A DNA stretch of 64,000 bases, taken from JAICYJ01 sp045806525. Lineage in GTDB: Bacteria > Actinomycetota > Thermoleophilia > Gaiellales > JAICJC01. Below the pieces are notes generated by a model. The model ran no database searches, had not been told where the DNA came from, and was given only the letters and a program-made list of their open reading frames with translations. Both the position numbers and the translations under genes were made by a program. This document shows positions 23,450 to 32,007 of the stretch, piece by piece. The stretch is taken from contig JBJMJD010000079.1 in assembly GCA_045806525.1 (NCBI GenBank), positions 1-64,000 on the forward strand, in the 5' to 3' direction. Numbering within the stretch: position 1 is the stretch's first letter; each line of letters opens with the position of its first letter.

Positions 23450-24661
23450 GTCGAAGGCGCGCTGCGCCTCGTCTGCGATGTACCGGGCGATTGCCAGCGA
23501 CGAGGTCGCTGCGGGCGAGGGCGCGTTTCGCACGTGGAGCGCGCGGTCGGTGCGCGAGAAGACGAAGTCGTCGACCAGCCGACCGGCGCGGTCGACCGCC
23601 TGGGCACGGACGCCGGCGAATCCGGGCAGCACATCGCGCTGCCGCAGCTCGGGCACGAGCTCGGCCGCCGCCTCCACGAACGTCCCGCCCGGCAGCAGGT
23701 GACGGGCCTCGTCGATGCCGGTGCGCCAGAACCGCCGGACCATGCGATAGGTGCCGGGCCACGTGAGCGTGGAGGCGATGTCGGCGGCTCGCACCCGCCG
23801 CAGCGAATATGCGTCGCGGGCGCCGGCCAGGAGCGCGCTTGGCCCGATCAGCACCTCGCCGTCGATGCGCCTGGTCAGGTGCACACCCAGGAATGGCAGC
23901 TCCGGATCTGGCACCGGATACACCATGCCCCGCACCAGCGAGCGCCGCTCCGGCCGCAGCCGCAGGTACGCGCCTCGGAACGGCACGATCCGGGGGTTGG
24001 CGCCGCCGCCGGCCATCGCCGCAAGCCGGTCGGACCAGCCGCCGGCGCAGAACAGCGCGTGCCTCGCGCGCGTCTCACCGTTGGTGTGCGTCAGCCGCAG
24101 CCACCCGCAGGCGGCCCGCACGCCGGTGACACCGCAGCCGGTGGTGATGGTGCCGCCCGCCGCCTCCACGTCGTCCGCATAGGCGGCGGCCACCCGGCCG
24201 TAGTCGACGATGCCGCTCTCCGGCGAGTGCAGCCCGTCCAGCGCGCGCACGTGCGGCTCGATCTCGGCGATGCCGTCGCGACCCACCCGCGCGAGGCCGG
24301 GCACGCCGTTGGCGGTACCGCGGCGCTCGAGCTCATCCAGGCGCGCCACCTGGTCGGGCTCGGTCGCGACGATCAGCTTGCCGCACCGCTTGACCGGGAT
24401 CGCTCGCGCGTCGCAGTACTCGTACAGCTCGCGGGCTCCGGCCACGCACAGCGCGGCCTTCAGCGATCCCGGCTGGTAGTAGACGCCCTGGTGGACGACG
24501 CCGGAGTTGTGGCTGGTCTGGTGCAGGGCGATCGCGCCTTCGCGCTCCAGCACCTGCAGCGACAGCTGGGGATGGCGGCGCGCCAGCTCGCGGGCCGTGG
24601 CCAGGCCGAGGATGCCGGCGCCGACCACGGCGAGATCGCACTCGCCGCGGGGGCCGCTCAT
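23435..24661 (-). CDS. lhgO: L-2-hydroxyglutarate oxidase
   Basis: A 408-aa FAD-dependent oxidase of the DAO family. It starts with the FAD-binding fold LAVVGAGILGLATARELARR and shows the LhgO-specific stretches LHQTSHNSGVVHQGVYYQPGS, VDYGRVAAAYA and RPERRSLVRGMVYPVPDPELPFLGVHL. It oxidises L-2-hydroxyglutarate to 2-oxoglutarate at the membrane, feeding electrons to the respiratory chain. Convergent with the L,D-transpeptidase gene, sharing 15 bases. Confidence 0.88.
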   Translation of the reverse strand: MSGPRGECDLAVVGAGILGLATARELARRHPQLSLQVLEREGAIALHQTSHNSGVVHQGVYYQPGSLKAALCVAGARELYEYCDARAIPVKRCGKLIVATEPDQVARLDELERRGTANGVPGLARVGRDGIAEIEPHVRALDGLHSPESGIVDYGRVAAAYADDVEAAGGTITTGCGVTGVRAACGWLRLTHTNGETRARHALFCAGGWSDRLAAMAGGGANPRIVPFRGAYLRLRPERRSLVRGMVYPVPDPELPFLGVHLTRRIDGEVLIGPSALLAGARDAYSLRRVRAADIASTLTWPGTYRMVRRFWRTGIDEARHLLPGGTFVEAAAELVPELRQRDVLPGFAGVRAQAVDRAGRLVDDFVFSRTDRALHVRNAPSPAATSSLAIARYIADEAQRAFDLPHR

Positions 24662-24736
24662 CCCTGCCTCAGCGTGCGCACGACACGTAGTTCGCGTCGC
24701 CGGCGGCGAGCTCCTGCCCGCGGGTCGCCGACGCAG

Positions 24737-25078
24737 CTACCGGGAGCGCGGCTTGCCGTGCGGCAGCAGCGCCGCCGAGACGACCGCGAACACCGCGACC
24801 ACGACCAGCAGTCCACCCTCGACCGCCAGGAACATGTCCTGGCTGATGTCGCCCACCATCCAGTGGTAGGGCACGCCGGTGAGTGCGGCCACCAGGCCGC
24901 AGGCGCCGCCGGCCACGGCCATGATCCGCGTCAGCCGGTAGGCCCCGTCCGAGCGGGTGTCGCCGGGCATGTGCATCGCGAGGATCGCGATCAGCCCGGT
25001 GCACAGGCAGGACAGCCCCAGCAGCACCATCGCGGTACCCGCAGTCCGTGACCCCTCATACAACCAACCCTCGATCAC
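24737..25078 (-). CDS. Small multi-pass membrane protein
   Basis: A 113-aa protein with three predicted transmembrane helices (about 14-36, 52-68, 82-104) and short loops. No family recognised. The GTG start is supported by TAGCCT 6 bases upstream. Confidence 0.5.
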   Translation of the reverse strand: MIEGWLYEGSRTAGTAMVLLGLSCLCTGLIAILAMHMPGDTRSDGAYRLTRIMAVAGGACGLVAALTGVPYHWMVGDISQDMFLAVEGGLLVVVAVFAVVSAALLPHGKPRSR

Positions 25079-25084
25079 CAGCCG

Positions 25085-25090
25085 AGGCTA
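25085..25090 (-). promoter_or_regulatory. -10 box of leaderless gene at 25078
   Basis: TAGCCT on the minus strand, 6 bases before GTG 25078. Confidence 0.4.
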
Positions 25091-25172
25091 CACGTGTTCT
25101 ACTGCGCCGGCAACGGGTCTTCACAGACTCCATACAACCGGTCAACCTGGCCGGCGCGGCGCCGGACGCGGT

Positions 25173-25589
25173 TTAGTTGCTCTTGTTCTGCTTCTTGGAC
25201 GCGGGCGCCGCCGCCTGGGCCGCCGCCACGCCGGCGGCGTATCCCGATGCGTAGCCCGCGGTGCGGCCCTTCTTGATGCCGGCGGTGCGGCCCCTCTTGA
25301 TGCCGGCCACCATCCCGTCGTGCTTGCCCTGGCGGTAGCCGGCGTTCTGGCCGGTGTCCTTGCCCTTGACGAGGCCGGCCGAGTATCCGGCATCGTGGCC
25401 GCTCTGGTACGCGCTGTGCTGGGCGGCGGCGAGGTCTGACTGCGATATGCCCGAGCCCGTGTGCACGGTGTACGCGGCGATGCCCACGACCATCGAGAGC
25501 ATGGCGGCGAGCGCCAGCGCGAGCAGCAGCGCGGCCGGGCTGAAGCGCGGCAGCGAGGTCGGAAGCGGGTTTGACGAGGTCGATGACAT
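25173..25589 (-). CDS. Membrane-anchored protein with fifteen xxxG tetrapeptide repeats
   Basis: A 138-aa protein: polar N-terminus, one membrane helix (about 18-40), a 20-residue linker, then residues 61-120 made of fifteen uninterrupted xxxG tetrapeptides (for example YQSG HDAG YSAG LVKG), and an Ala/Lys/Asn tail. Such GxxxG runs form tightly packed glycine-zipper helices. The repeat carries many Lys and Arg, so it is soluble rather than membrane-embedded. The gene follows gltX by 16 bases downstream and could share its transcript. Function unknown. Confidence 0.6.
   Translation of the reverse strand: MSSTSSNPLPTSLPRFSPAALLLALALAAMLSMVVGIAAYTVHTGSGISQSDLAAAQHSAYQSGHDAGYSAGLVKGKDTGQNAGYRQGKHDGMVAGIKRGRTAGIKKGRTAGYASGYAAGVAAAQAAAPASKKQNKSN
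25230..25409 (-). repeat. In-frame 12-base periodic repeat encoding (xxxG)15
   Basis: 180 bases, fifteen 12-base units with a Gly codon every fourth position; the other three codons vary, so the period is conserved at protein level more than at DNA level. Confidence 0.75.
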
Positions 25590-25605
25590 GGGACCTCAGA
25601 CGTGC

Positions 25606-27042
25606 TTAGCCCTCGACGGTGAATCTCCTGCCCAGCGTCGCGATCCGCTCCAGCGACTCCTCACGGCCCAGCAGCACCAGGCTCTCGAACAGGCCGGGGG
25701 CCACGGTGCGCCCCGAGATGGCCACTCGCACCGGCCCGAACAGCACCCGCGGCTTGAGGCCGGTCTCCTCGCAGGCGCCGCGCAGCGCCTCCTCGATCGA
25801 TCCCGCATCCCACTTCTCCACCCGCCGCAGCGCCTCGGTGGCCGACTCCAGTGCGCGGGGCGCATCCGGGTCGTCGAGCACCCGCCCGACCGCCTCGTCG
25901 TCGTAGACCACCGGGCCGAACAGGAACCCGGCGAACCCCTCGAACTGGCTCAGCACGCGCAGCTTGTCCTGCACGATCGGCGCCACCTCGGCCACGCGCT
26001 CGCGCTGGGCTGCCAGCCGCGAACCGCTCCGCTCCAGGTAGGCCTGCAGTTCCTCGACGAACCGGTCCGGCTCCAGCAGCCGCAGGTGCTCCCCGTTCAG
26101 CCACTCCAGCTTGGCCACGTCGAACACGCCCGGGCTGCGGTTGACCCGCTCGATGGTGAACCGCTCCACCAGCTCGGGCGTGGTCATGACGGTGGTCTTG
26201 TCGTCAAAGCTCCAGCCGATCAGGGCGAGATAGTTCCGCATCGTCTCGGCCAGGTAGCCGCGATCGCGGAATTCCTCCACCGATACGGCCCCGTGGCGTT
26301 TGGAGAGCTTCTTCTTGTTCGGCCCCAGGATCATCGGCAGGTGCGCGAACAGCGGCTCCGGCGCGCCCAGTGCCCGGTACACGGCCAGCTGCCTCGGCGT
26401 CGACGACAACAGGTCCTCGCCCCGCAGCACGTGGGTGATCCCGGCGTCGATGTCATCCACCGGATTCGCGAACTGGTAGGTCGGGGTGCCGTCGGAGCGA
26501 AGGATGATGAAGTCGCCCTGGAGTGCGTTGTCCCACTGAACAACGCCGCGCACCAGGTCATCGATCACGGTTTCGCCGGTCGAATCGAATAGCATCCGTA
26601 TGGCGGACGCGCGACCATCCGCCTCGAACGCCGCGCGCTGCTCGTCGGTCAGGTCGCGGCAGCGGCCGGAGTAGATCAGCGGCAGCTGTGCCGCCTGACG
26701 CTGCTTGCGCTCGGCCTCCAGCTCCTCGGGCGTGCAGTAGCAGCGGTAGGCGCTGCCCTCAGATACCAGTCCTTCGGCGATCTCTCCGTAGACGTGCAGG
26801 CGCTCGCTCTGGCGGATCGGGCCCTCATCCCAGTCGATGCCCAGCCACTCCAGCACGCGCAGCGCCTGGTCGACCGCCTCGTCGGTCGAGCGGGCGCGGT
26901 CGGTGTCCTCGAACCGGAGCACCAGCGACCCGCCGGTATGCCGGGCGTAGAGCCAGTTGTAGAGCGCGGTGCGGGCGCTGCCGACGTGCAGCAGCCCGGT
27001 TGGAGAGGGCGGAAACCTGACTTTCACCGGTCGCTCAGGCAT
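25606..27042 (-). CDS. gltX: Glutamyl-tRNA synthetase
   Basis: A 478-aa class I synthetase: HIGH motif in PPSPTGLLHVGSAR at the N-terminus, KMSKS motif as KKLSKRHG, and a full C-terminal helical anticodon-binding domain (about 320-478). It charges tRNA(Glu), and possibly tRNA(Gln) if the organism uses the GatCAB route. ATG 27042 begins MPERPVKVRF and has TAGGAT 7 bases upstream. It is divergent from nfo with only 51 bases between the starts. Confidence 0.95.
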   Translation of the reverse strand: MPERPVKVRFPPSPTGLLHVGSARTALYNWLYARHTGGSLVLRFEDTDRARSTDEAVDQALRVLEWLGIDWDEGPIRQSERLHVYGEIAEGLVSEGSAYRCYCTPEELEAERKQRQAAQLPLIYSGRCRDLTDEQRAAFEADGRASAIRMLFDSTGETVIDDLVRGVVQWDNALQGDFIILRSDGTPTYQFANPVDDIDAGITHVLRGEDLLSSTPRQLAVYRALGAPEPLFAHLPMILGPNKKKLSKRHGAVSVEEFRDRGYLAETMRNYLALIGWSFDDKTTVMTTPELVERFTIERVNRSPGVFDVAKLEWLNGEHLRLLEPDRFVEELQAYLERSGSRLAAQRERVAEVAPIVQDKLRVLSQFEGFAGFLFGPVVYDDEAVGRVLDDPDAPRALESATEALRRVEKWDAGSIEEALRGACEETGLKPRVLFGPVRVAISGRTVAPGLFESLVLLGREESLERIATLGRRFTVEG

Positions 27043-27049
27043 TCCGCAG

Positions 27050-27055
27050 ATCCTA
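27050..27055 (-). promoter_or_regulatory. -10 box of leaderless gltX
   Basis: TAGGAT on the minus strand, 7 bases before ATG 27042. Confidence 0.45.
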
Positions 27056-27080
27056 CCGACCGGCGTGCCAGGCACGCCTC

Positions 27081-27086
27081 TAGACT
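27081..27086 (+). promoter_or_regulatory. -10 box of leaderless nfo
   Basis: TAGACT ends 7 bases before ATG 27094; faces the gltX promoter, with the hairpin GCGTGCC-AG-GCACGC (27064-27078) between the two. Confidence 0.45.
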
Positions 27087-27093
27087 GCCGATC

Positions 27094-27975
27094 ATGCAGC
27101 TGGGCGCCCACGTATCGAGCACGGGAGGTATTGACACGGCCGTCGATCGGGCCGATGCGCTGCGCCTGCGGTCGATCCAGATCTTCAGCCAGAGCACGCG
27201 CATGTGGCGCCAGACCAACCACACGCCGGAGGCGATCGCACGGTTCCGGGAACGCCGCGCCGAGACCGGCCTGGGCGCAGCCGTGATCCACGCCACGTAC
27301 CTGATCAACCTCGCCGCCACCGACGACGCCGTCTATGCGAAGTCGCTGAAGGCGCTCGCATCCACCGTCGGCGTGGGCACGGCCATCGGCGCCGACGGCG
27401 TCGTGTTCCACGTCGGCAGCCACCTGGGCCGCGGCCTCGAAGCCGCCATGCACCAGATCGTGCCGGGGCTGCAGGTGGTGCTGGGCGAGCGCGACCCCGA
27501 CGGCCCCTGGCTGCTGCTCGAAAACAGCGCTGGGCACCAGGGCACAATCGGCGTCACCGTCGAGGAGCTGGCGCTGATCATCGACGAGCTGGGACGGCCG
27601 GAGCGGGTCGGCATCTGCCTCGACACCTGCCACCTGTTCGCGACCGGGATCGACATCACCACGCCCGAGGGCGTGGACGCGCTGCTCGACGAGGTCGACG
27701 CGCGGATCGGCCTCGACCGGCTGCGCTGCCTGCACGTGAACGACTCGAAGCTGCCGTTCGGCTCGAACCGCGACCGGCACGCCAACATCGGACAGGGCGA
27801 GATCGGCAAGAGGCTGTCGGTGATGCTCGGACACCCCAAGCTGCAGCAGCTTCCGGCCATCGCCGAGACGCCGGGATCCGACAACCGCGGGCCGGACAAG
27901 GCCGAGATGGCCCGGTTCTCCCGCATCCACCGGGCGGGCGTGAAGCAGTGGCAGACGGTGACGTCGTCGAGATAG
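27094..27975 (+). CDS. nfo: Endonuclease IV
   Basis: A 293-aa apurinic/apyrimidinic endonuclease for base-excision repair. The three-zinc site residues are visible in order: H in IHATY, E in LLLENSAG, D and H in CLDTCHLFATG, H in CLHVNDSK, H in RDRHANIGQG and E in AIAETPG. Starts with QLGAHVSSTGG, typical for the family. Confidence 0.93.
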   Translation: MQLGAHVSSTGGIDTAVDRADALRLRSIQIFSQSTRMWRQTNHTPEAIARFRERRAETGLGAAVIHATYLINLAATDDAVYAKSLKALASTVGVGTAIGADGVVFHVGSHLGRGLEAAMHQIVPGLQVVLGERDPDGPWLLLENSAGHQGTIGVTVEELALIIDELGRPERVGICLDTCHLFATGIDITTPEGVDALLDEVDARIGLDRLRCLHVNDSKLPFGSNRDRHANIGQGEIGKRLSVMLGHPKLQQLPAIAETPGSDNRGPDKAEMARFSRIHRAGVKQWQTVTSSR

Positions 27976-28388
27976 GCGCCGCGGCGCCGCTGCCGGTGTC
28001 GGAGCTCGACTTCCGCTTCACGCGATCAGGCGGCCCCGGCGGACAGCACGTGAACACGTCCAGCACGCGGGCCGAGCTGACGTTCGACCTGGCCGGCTCG
28101 CCCACGCTGACCGACCAGGAGCGCGAGCGCGCGATGCGGCGGCTGCGCACGCGGCTGGACGGCGAGGGCAGGTTGCGGGTGGTCGCCCAGGACGAGCGCA
28201 GCCAGAGCCGCAACCGCTCGCTAGCGCTGCGGCGCTTCGCGGAGCTGATGCAGCGGGCGCTGGCGCCGCCGCCACCCCCGCGCCGTCCCACCCGGCCCAG
28301 CCGGGCCTCAGCCACCAAGCGCATCGAGGGCAAGCGGCGAGCGGGCCAGAACAAGCGGCTGCGCCGCCCGCCGGACGCCGATGACTGA
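27948..28388 (+). CDS. arfB: Peptidyl-tRNA hydrolase ArfB (ribosome rescue)
   Basis: A 146-aa protein with an RF-1-type domain: the GGQ motif in RSGGPGGQHVNTSSTR hydrolyses peptidyl-tRNA, and the basic C-terminal tail (KRIEGKRRAGQNKRLRR) is the segment that enters the empty mRNA channel of stalled ribosomes in ArfB/YaeJ. Length matches the family. The GTG start overlaps the end of nfo by 28 bases, so translation is probably coupled. Confidence 0.88.
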   Translation: MADGDVVEIGAAAPLPVSELDFRFTRSGGPGGQHVNTSSTRAELTFDLAGSPTLTDQERERAMRRLRTRLDGEGRLRVVAQDERSQSRNRSLALRRFAELMQRALAPPPPPRRPTRPSRASATKRIEGKRRAGQNKRLRRPPDADD

Positions 28389-28397
28389 ACCAACCAT

Positions 28398-28961
28398 CTA
28401 GTCCCCCGGGGCGGCCGCATAGTGCAGGTGCACCACGCCGCTTGCGAACCGGCGCTCGTCCAGCAGTTCCAGCCGCAGCCGCACTCCGTCCGGCAGCGCC
28501 CGGGTGCCGCCTCCCATCAGCAGCGGCGACAGGAACAGGTGGCACTCGTCCACCAGTCCGGCGGCCAGCGCCTGGCCGGCCAGCTCCGGTCCGCCGACTG
28601 AGATGTCGCGCTCCGTGGTCGCCTTCATCTGCCGCACGACCTCCGGCTCGAACTCCCGCTCGATCCTCGTCCGTTCGCTCGCGACGCCCTCCAGCGTCCG
28701 CGAGTAGACCACCTTGTCGGCAGCCCACCATATCTCCGCGAAGTCGCGCATCACTTCCGGCTCACCTGCCATCTGCATCGTCTCCCAGGCAACCATCACC
28801 TCGTACATGCGCCGGCCGTAGAGGTGCGTCCCGACCGTCCGTTCGAGGTCGTTGACGAACGCGTGCAGCTCCTCGTCCGGCGCCAGCCGGTCGAAGTTCC
28901 CGTGCTCGTCGGCGACGTAACCGTCGAGGGATGCGATCGCGGAGTGGATCAGCCGCCCCAT
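28398..28961 (-). CDS. Dihydrofolate-reductase-like protein (RibD C-terminal family)
   Basis: A 187-aa protein with the fold of RibD C-terminal/YyaP/YwjB reductases: SAIASLDGYVADEHGNFDR at the N-terminus, LYGRRMYEVM, then ISVGGPELAGQALAAGLVDECHLFLSPLLMGGG. Probably an NADPH-dependent reductase of unknown substrate. The ATG lies 3 bases from the left end of an inverted-repeat element, which therefore supplies its promoter region. Confidence 0.8.
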   Translation of the reverse strand: MGRLIHSAIASLDGYVADEHGNFDRLAPDEELHAFVNDLERTVGTHLYGRRMYEVMVAWETMQMAGEPEVMRDFAEIWWAADKVVYSRTLEGVASERTRIEREFEPEVVRQMKATTERDISVGGPELAGQALAAGLVDECHLFLSPLLMGGGTRALPDGVRLRLELLDERRFASGVVHLHYAAAPGD

Positions 28962-28963
28962 AT

Positions 28964-29168
28964 CTAGATGATTGGTCGATATCTCCCGCGAGCCTGGCCG
29001 CTGCGGGAGGTCGGTGGTAGGGCACGGCAGGGGTGGCTACGGCTGCGAACCGTCGCCTCGCGGCGTCCTCGGTCCCGCCGATATTCCCGATATTGACGCT
29101 CCCTCGATCCTTGCGAGACTCGGTTCTCGCCGTCCAGGCCATCACGGAGATACCGATCAATCATCTAG
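28964..29168. mobile_element. Candidate MITE-like element with 23-bp inverted ends
   Basis: Bases 28964-28986 and 29146-29168 are inverted repeats with 21 of 23 matches; both outer ends begin CTAG. The 159-base core has no convincing ORF. The right end contains the stop codon of the L,D-transpeptidase gene and the left end abuts the start of the reductase gene. No target duplication is evident, so it could also be a large hairpin terminator or regulator. Confidence 0.4.
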
Positions 29169-29923
29169 GCGTGGATCGTGACCGGGCCGCCCAGCGGCAC
29201 GGTCCGCTCCAGCAGGTGTAGCGCCGCCTGCGGCACCCGGATGCAGCCGAGGCTGGCGTACCGCCCGATGCTGCTCGGCTCAGCGGTGCCGTGGATGGCG
29301 ATCTGGCTGCCGCCCTGCCAGCCTCGCAGCAGCTGCGACTGATGCACCGACAGCCCCAGCGCGAACCTGCCGTAGGTGCTCCCGGGCGGAAACGTGACCC
29401 GGTCGGTGACCGAGAAATGCCCGGTTGGCGTCGGCGTCGAGGACATGCCTGCCGCCACCGGGAACGATCCCAGCAGCTTGCGGCCGCGCAGCACCGACAT
29501 GCGCAGCCGTGAGAGGTCGACACTGACTCGTATGCGCGTCCAGCGCAGATCCAGCTCGGCCAGGTCGATCCGGGCCGTCCTGGGGGTTCCGGAGGTCGGG
29601 ATCAGGGCCACGCCGTGACGGCCGTGGTGGTGCAGGATCAGAAGCCAGGTGTCGCTCCCCAGGGGCGTCACCGGACGCACCCACCCGGCGCTGGTGCGGA
29701 CCGGCACCGTCACCCGTCCGATCAGGGCGGCGCCGGCGGGCAGGTTCGGCGGCAGCGACCAGGCCGCCGGCTTGGCCGGCGCGGCCGGGGGCCGCACGGT
29801 GCCCGCGCTGGCAGGGGCCGCGTGCGATCCGCTGCCCGCGGAGCTGAGACCCATGGCAACGACACCGATCACGGCCAGCGCCGTCACCGCCAGCGCGCGG
29901 ACGAGGACACGCACCGGGATCAC
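29165..29923 (-). CDS. L,D-transpeptidase with SLGC variant active site
   Basis: A 252-aa exported or membrane-anchored protein: hydrophobic signal (about 6-28), an Ala/Pro linker, then a YkuD domain (about 125-252). The HGTAEPSSIGRYASLGCIRV segment carries Cys227, but the usual SHGC is SLGC: Leu225 replaces His. The second His of HGT is kept. The domain order (linker, SH3-like strand WLLILHHHGRHGVALI, YkuD) parallels the gene at 22388. The GTG start overlaps the stop of the upstream gene by 4 bases. Confidence 0.8.
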   Translation of the reverse strand: MIPVRVLVRALAVTALAVIGVVAMGLSSAGSGSHAAPASAGTVRPPAAPAKPAAWSLPPNLPAGAALIGRVTVPVRTSAGWVRPVTPLGSDTWLLILHHHGRHGVALIPTSGTPRTARIDLAELDLRWTRIRVSVDLSRLRMSVLRGRKLLGSFPVAAGMSSTPTPTGHFSVTDRVTFPPGSTYGRFALGLSVHQSQLLRGWQGGSQIAIHGTAEPSSIGRYASLGCIRVPQAALHLLERTVPLGGPVTIHA

Positions 29924-30324
29924 CCAGTCGGCCGCGTGTTCTCGATGACTCTGAACGACGGACGGTCCGGCAGCTCATAGAACTCCGGGTTGATGCAGCC
30001 GAGCGGCTCGGCTCGATGCTCGTAGGCGCGCTCGATCTCGGCCGGGCACATCGGCAGCGGCTCGCGGACGGCGCGGATGGCTCCGAACCCGTTGCGCCGT
30101 TTGCGCGCGCGCGTCAGGTGCTCGACGTCGATGGCGACGCCGAAGACGCCCTGCAGGCAGCCCGCGTACTTGTGGCCGAAGGCCTCGTAGGCGTAGAGGA
30201 AGGGGCAGCACTGCTCCATACACCGCTGCGGGTGGATCACCTTCTGGCAGACCACGCCGCAGCGGCGACACTCCACCTCGTCGCGCTGCTCGGCCAGCGG
30301 TAGTCGGGATCGCATGGCACCCAT
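29920..30324 (-). CDS. Cys-rich conserved protein
   Basis: A 134-aa cytoplasmic protein with Cys residues in the order C-x2-C-x3-C (CRRCGVVC), C-x3-CC (CMEQCC), then single Cys in AGCLQG, PMCPA and LGCIN, suggesting a metal site. The block RCMEQCCPFLYAYEAFGHKYAGCLQGVFGVAIDV is one I associate with a Thermoleophilia family (described here only by its Cys order) without known function. ATG 30324 has TAGACT 8 bases upstream; ATG 30315 is possible. Confidence 0.55.
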   Translation of the reverse strand: MGAMRSRLPLAEQRDEVECRRCGVVCQKVIHPQRCMEQCCPFLYAYEAFGHKYAGCLQGVFGVAIDVEHLTRARKRRNGFGAIRAVREPLPMCPAEIERAYEHRAEPLGCINPEFYELPDRPSFRVIENTRPTG

Positions 30325-30332
30325 CTCGAACC

Positions 30333-30338
30333 AGTCTA
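30333..30338 (-). promoter_or_regulatory. -10 box of gene at 30324
   Basis: TAGACT on the minus strand, 8 bases before ATG 30324. Confidence 0.4.
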
Positions 30339-30387
30339 CCCTCGGGCCCGTCAGATGCGACCCGTGGTGGTTCCCGCCACCACTACG

Positions 30388-31979
30388 TCACAGATCGAGC
30401 CGGGCCTCCTCCAGATCCAGCTCGCGGTGCACCACCCGCATCGCGTCGTCGCCGATCGCCCCGGCACCGCGCAAGTCGACAACGGCCTGTCGCTCCGCCT
30501 CGATCAGCTGCCGCAACAGCTGCTGGTAGGCGGCGGACTGCTCCTCGATCGCGCCGTCGCCGTCGCCGGTGTAGCGCTCGGCGAACCGGTTTCGCCGGAA
30601 CCGGTACATCCTTCGCAGCCGCTCGGCCGTCTCGTCGCGCACCCACTCCTCGTCGATCAGCTCGTCGATGCGGTTGAGTGCCGCGTCGGCGGCGTGGATG
30701 CGCGCCTTCACCGCCTCCCGCTCGGCCACGCCGTCGTCCTCGAGCCCGAGCGCCCGGATCACGAGCGGCGTCGTCAGCCCCTGGCCGACCAGCGTGGCCA
30801 GGATTACGGCGAAGGTCAGGTAGATGATCCGGTCCCGCCCCGGGAAGTCCGGTCCGGCGTCGGTGTGCAGCGGGATCGCCAGGGCCGCGGCCAGCGAGAC
30901 GGCGCCGCGCATCCCGGTCCAGGAGATCAGGGCCGGGTACTGCCAGGGCGGGTAGGGATCGGCTGCGCGGATGCGTTCGCTGAGCGCGCGCGGCACGTAG
31001 GTCGCGGGAAACACCCACAGGAACCTGATCACGATCACGGCTGCGACCACCGCCAGGGCCTGCCATACCAGCGTGGTCGTGATGTGGCCGCCGAGCCCGT
31101 CCAGCACCGCCGGCAGGCTCAACCCCACGGTCACGAACAGCAGACCGTTCAGCAGGAAGGTGAGGATCTCCCAGACCGCGTCGCCCTGCAGCCGCGTCTC
31201 GACGTCGTCAGCTGCGGCGTGTACCAGCCCACGTAGACGCCCGCCGTGACCACCGCCAGCACGCCTGAGGCGCCCAGCAGGTAGGCCGGGATGAACGTGA
31301 AGTAGCCGGTCAGAAGCGCGATCGTGATCTCGAGCGGCGGGTTGTGCAGCCGCAGGCGCACCTGCCGGATCACCCAGCCCAGCGCCAGGCCGATGCCGAC
31401 GCCGCCGACCACCGTCCAGATGAACGACAGGGTCACGCTGGTCACGCTGATCGAGCCGGCGACCACGGCCAGCACCGCGAACTTGTAGAGCACCAGCGCC
31501 GACCCGTCATTGACCAGCCCCTCGCCCTCGACGATCGCGACGATCCGCCGCGGGATGCCGAACCGCTGGGCGATCGAGGTGGCGGCCAGCGGATCGGTGG
31601 GCGAGACGACCGCGCCAAGCACGAACGCCGACGACCATGGCAGCCCGTCGACGGCCGCGTGCGCCACCCAGGCCACGCCGGCGGTGGTGCACAGCACCAG
31701 TCCGGTCGAGAGCAGGCCGATCGGGCGCTTGTTGGCGCGCAGGTCGCGCAGCGACGTGAAGAAGGCAGCCGAGTACAGCAGCGGCGGCAGGATGCCGAAC
31801 AGCACCACCTGCGGGGGGATCTGGACCTCGGGCACGCCCGGCACAAAGCCGAGGGCGAGGCCGCCCAGCACCAGCAGGATCGGGTAGGGCACGCGCAGCC
31901 GCGGCGCGGCCGCCAGCAGCGCGGTGAACGCGACCAGCAGCGCCAGTGCGGCGGCCAGATCGTGGTTCGAGATCGTCAC
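30388..31979 (-). pseudogene. CPA1-family Na+/H+ antiporter interrupted by a frameshift
   Basis: One antiporter gene of about 530 codons in two frames. The first part (from GTG 31979 to a stop at 31149) gives about ten helices with the family core GAVVSPTDPLAATS and VEGEGLVNDGSALVLY; the second (30388-31134) gives the last helices with SWTGMRGAVSLAAALAIP and a cytoplasmic Arg/Glu-rich tail. At 31199-31202 the sequence reads TCGAG where TCGGAG would restore S-E-T-R-L-Q and join the halves (LTTS to ETRLQGDAVWEILTFLLNGLLF). This is a single missing G, either a sequencing or assembly error or a real inactivating mutation. Confidence 0.85.
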
Positions 31980-31987
31980 CGACGATC

Positions 31988-31993
31988 AGTCTA
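31988..31993 (-). promoter_or_regulatory. -10 box of antiporter gene
   Basis: TAGACT on the minus strand, 8 bases before GTG 31979. Confidence 0.35.
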
Positions 31994-32007
31994 GGTGGCG
32001 GCTCGAA

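Noticed and set aside
27948..28388. Considered prfB or prfA for the GGQ-containing gene
   Set aside because: Only the RF-1 catalytic domain and a basic tail are present; the codon-recognition domain is absent, so ArfB fits better.
30388..31134. Two separate antiporter genes instead of one broken gene
   Set aside because: The two halves are complementary parts of one CPA1 protein and the frame between them has the missing residues once a base is restored.
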